Source of the DNA: an uncultured bacterium
GTDB lineage: Bacteria > Bacillota > Clostridia > Oscillospirales > Acutalibacteraceae
DNA: 14,763 nucleotides
Direction of reading: 5' to 3'
NCBI GenBank assembly: GCA_905215055.1
Contig: CAJMOH010000058.1
Coordinates: 1 to 14,763 of the forward strand
Positions 12,149 through 14,763 of this stretch are shown here, piece by piece; position 1 is the first letter of the stretch; every line of letters begins with the position of its first letter. Both the position numbers and the translations under genes were made by a program. A model generated the notes under the pieces. It did not search any database. It was not told the origin of the DNA and was given only the letters and a program-made list of their open reading frames with translations.

Positions 12149-14763
12149 TTGAACACACTGGGACATTTTTTTCAAAAGGAAATGAACGGGGAGTCCTTTT
12201 CCGATCAGCTGCGGGAGGGACGGCTGCTGCAAATCACTGTCAACCGGGCGGAGCGCTCCGTGCGGCTGGTGGTGGAATTTCCCCAGCTGCTGGATTACGG
12301 CGAGCTGAAGAAGCTGCGGCAGGTTTTGGAAGGCCCTGCCTTTGGGCTGAGTGACGTGCAGCTTCAGCCCCATTTTCCGCCAGAGCTTTTTTCTGGGGAG
12401 TGTCTGTCAATCCTGGCGGCGGCTCTCAAGGAGCGCGACGCCACTCTGAACGGCACCTTCAACCAGGCTCAGGCTGTCTATCAGGACGGGAAATTTTCCG
12501 TGCGCCTGGCCCACGGCGGCTATGATCTCCTTGCCGCCCGCAATACCGACCTCAAGCTGAAAAACCTGATTAAAGAATGGTTTCAGATTTCCTGTTCAGT
12601 GGAGTTTGTGGGACGCCTTACCGTGGAGGCGGGAGAGGGCGTGTCGGTGGAGAAGGCTCGCACAGAGCAGGTTCGCCGCCAGCGGGAGGCCCAGGTGCGG
12701 GAGATGGAGGAGTACGAGGAGGCTTTGCAGGAGCGGGCCAGCCGCCGCCAGGTCAGCATCCGGGACGAGGAGCATTTGCTGCCCGCTATCATCCCCGAGA
12801 CGGCAAGAGCCGTGCTGGGCCCGGTTCCCAAGGGCAAGCCCACCCCTCTGCGGGAGGCGGCGCTGGATATGGGTGTCATTGTGGTGTGGGGGGAAATCTT
12901 TGCCGTGGAGAGCAAAGAGACCCGAGACAAGTCCCGGAAAATCTATGCCATTGACATCACCGACTACACTGGCTCTGTCACCCTGAAGATCATTCAAGAC
13001 GCCCGGGAGTGCCAGGCCTTGGATAAGCTGAAAAGCGGTATGGCGCTGCTGGTGCGGGGAGAGCTGGAGTATGACAAATACGACCGGGAAAACGTGATGC
13101 GTCCCAAGGCCATTGCCACGGTGGATATGGTGAAGGTGGTGGACGATGCCCTGGAAAAGCGGGTGGAGCTCCATCTGCACACCAGCATGTCCGATATGGA
13201 CGGCATGACCCCGGCCGCCGCTCTAATCAAGCAGGCCCACCAGTGGGGGCAGAAGGCTGTGGCCATCACCGACCACGGCGTGGCCCAGGCCTTTCCCGAG
13301 GCCATGAACACGGTGGAGGCCATCCGAAAGGAGGACCCGGAATTCAAGGTCCTGTATGGTACAGAGGCCTATTTCGTCAACGACCTGGTGCCGGCGGTTT
13401 CCGGGGACAGCCGGCAGCCCTTGGATCAGGACTTCATCTGTTTTGACCTGGAGACCACCGGTCTTTCTCCCCAGAATGACCGCATTACGGAAATCGGCGC
13501 GGTGCGCCTGCACAATGGGGAGATTACGGACCGGTTCGACATCTTTGTGGACCCGGAGCGGCCCATTCCAGAGAAGATCACCCAGCTGACCTCCATCACA
13601 GACGAGATGGTGAAGGGCGCTCCCAAGGAGGCGGAGGCCCTGGAGCGGTTTTTCCAGTTCTGCGGGGAGGACGCGGTGCTGGTGGCCCACAACGCCTCCT
13701 TTGACGCCAGTTTTGTCCGGGCGGCCTTGCAGCGCCAGGGAAAGCCCTTTGAGAATACCTACATTGACACGGTGACAATGGCCCGGTCTCTGCTGCCGGA
13801 TTTGAAAAAGGCCACTCTGGATTCCGTTGCCAACTACTTAAAGCTGAAGCCCTTCCACCATCACCGGGCGGAGGACGACGCCGCCGTGCTGGGGGATATT
13901 TTCCTCAACTTCCTGGAGCGGCTGCGCCACGATCAGGGGATCCAGCGGGTGGACGAGATCAACGGCGCCCTGGCTGGAGGAGACCCCAAAAAGCTGCGTC
14001 CCTATCACATGATCCTGCTGGTGAAGAACCATACAGGGCTGAAGAACCTGTACCGGCTCATCTCCGCCGGGCATTTGGAGTATTTTTACCGCAATCCCCG
14101 CACGCCAAAAAGCCTGCTGAACAAGTACCGGGAGGGCCTGCTGGTGGGCAGCGCCTGCGAGGCCGGCGAGCTGTTCCGGGCCGTGGTGAAGGGGGAGTCC
14201 TTCGACAACCTGTGCAAAATCGCCTCCTATTACGACTATCTGGAGATACAGCCTCTGGGCAACAACATGTTTATGGTCCGCAACGGGGACACCGACATTG
14301 AGGGCCTGCGGGAGTACAACCGGACTATTGTGAAAATCGGCGAGAAGCTGAACAAGCCGGTGGTGGCCACCTGCGACGTCCATTTCAAAGACCCCAAGGA
14401 CGCGGATTACCGCCGGGTCATCATGGGAGGCCGGGGCTTTGACGACGCGGACCAGCAGGCGCCCCTGTACATGCGCACCACTCCGGAAATGCTCAAAGAG
14501 TTTGAGTATCTGGGCAAGGAAAAGGCCTTTGAAGTGGTGGTGAAAAACCCCAACAAAATCGCGGATATGATCGATTATATCCGGCCGGTGCCAATGGGCA
14601 ACTTCCCGCCCTTCATCGAGGGGGCCGAGGAGCAGCTGGTGTCCATCACCTGGGAGCGGGCCAAGAAGAAGTACGGCGACCCCCTGCCCCAAATTGTCAA
14701 GGAACGGCTGGACAAGGAGTTGAACTCCATTGTCAAGCACGGCTTCTCCGTGCTGTACATGAC
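12149..14763 (+). CDS. polC: DNA polymerase III PolC-type alpha subunit, N-terminal 871 residues (cut by window end)
   Basis: PolC is the replicative polymerase of low-GC Gram-positive bacteria, with built-in proofreading exonuclease. The TTG start at 12149 is chosen because AAGGGG (12133-12138) lies 10 nt upstream; an in-frame ATG at 12182 has its purine-rich site too close. The order seen is an N-terminal domain (about 1-200), an OB fold (about 228-320), the first PHP part from 336 with H-L-H-T-S-M-S-D, the inserted DEDDh exonuclease (about 428-590) and the second PHP part with C-D-V-H-F. Exonuclease residues D433 and E435 (D-L-E-T-T-G), H572 and D577 are intact. The polymerase palm, fingers and C-terminal OB domain lie beyond the window. 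The usual total is about 1,430 residues. Confidence 0.96.
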   Translation, partial: MNTLGHFFQKEMNGESFSDQLREGRLLQITVNRAERSVRLVVEFPQLLDYGELKKLRQVLEGPAFGLSDVQLQPHFPPELFSGECLSILAAALKERDATLNGTFNQAQAVYQDGKFSVRLAHGGYDLLAARNTDLKLKNLIKEWFQISCSVEFVGRLTVEAGEGVSVEKARTEQVRRQREAQVREMEEYEEALQERASRRQVSIRDEEHLLPAIIPETARAVLGPVPKGKPTPLREAALDMGVIVVWGEIFAVESKETRDKSRKIYAIDITDYTGSVTLKIIQDARECQALDKLKSGMALLVRGELEYDKYDRENVMRPKAIATVDMVKVVDDALEKRVELHLHTSMSDMDGMTPAAALIKQAHQWGQKAVAITDHGVAQAFPEAMNTVEAIRKEDPEFKVLYGTEAYFVNDLVPAVSGDSRQPLDQDFICFDLETTGLSPQNDRITEIGAVRLHNGEITDRFDIFVDPERPIPEKITQLTSITDEMVKGAPKEAEALERFFQFCGEDAVLVAHNASFDASFVRAALQRQGKPFENTYIDTVTMARSLLPDLKKATLDSVANYLKLKPFHHHRAEDDAAVLGDIFLNFLERLRHDQGIQRVDEINGALAGGDPKKLRPYHMILLVKNHTGLKNLYRLISAGHLEYFYRNPRTPKSLLNKYREGLLVGSACEAGELFRAVVKGESFDNLCKIASYYDYLEIQPLGNNMFMVRNGDTDIEGLREYNRTIVKIGEKLNKPVVATCDVHFKDPKDADYRRVIMGGRGFDDADQQAPLYMRTTPEMLKEFEYLGKEKAFEVVVKNPNKIADMIDYIRPVPMGNFPPFIEGAEEQLVSITWERAKKKYGDPLPQIVKERLDKELNSIVKHGFSVLYM

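Overview
The window looks like chromosomal DNA from a GC-rich clostridial Firmicute, probably of the Oscillospiraceae / Flavonifractor-Pseudoflavonifractor type. This placement is inferred from gene content and style, not from a database match. The indicators are a PolC-type DNA polymerase III, a YlmC/YmxH-type PRC-barrel protein, the gene order rpsB-tsf-pyrH-frr-uppS-cdsA-dxr-rseP-ispG-polC, strong AGGAGG-type ribosome binding sites, several TTG starts, and high GC at third codon positions.

Left edge (1-1203): the 3' part of a tRNA-Ala(GGC) gene enters from outside the window. Its T-arm, acceptor strand, CCA and intrinsic terminator lie in a 106-bp tandem repeat (about 2.3 copies), so the tRNA 3' end occurs three times. 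Directly downstream, a near-consensus promoter (274-302) drives a two-gene cassette: a small lipoprotein of unknown function and a SUKH/SMI1-KNR4 protein. A strong hairpin terminator closes the cassette.

Region 1203-2200: a family I inorganic pyrophosphatase on the minus strand, and divergently a small PRC-barrel protein.

Region 2241-4220: the translation operon rpsB-tsf (ribosomal protein S2 and elongation factor Ts), with a consensus promoter, a structured leader and a GAAA-loop terminator. Region 4229-5530: two minus-strand genes, a membrane-anchored XRE-type regulator and an unrecognised six-helix membrane protein. They separate tsf from pyrH, which are normally adjacent.

Region 5685-14763: pyrH (UMP kinase) and frr (ribosome recycling) are followed by uppS and cdsA (undecaprenyl-PP and CDP-diacylglycerol, i.e. 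envelope precursors). Next come dxr and ispG (MEP isoprenoid pathway, which feeds uppS), with rseP (site-2 protease) between them. The block ends with polC, cut by the window end. Short gaps suggest one transcription unit. It is punctuated by a possible internal promoter before cdsA, an intrinsic terminator between rseP and ispG, and a hairpin that places the uppS Shine-Dalgarno in its loop.

Most of the window is conserved housekeeping DNA. The parts worth a second look are the tRNA-repeat/SUKH cassette at the left edge, the insertion between tsf and pyrH, and the RNA structures at gene junctions. I found no CRISPR array, transposase, integrase or recognisable defence system.
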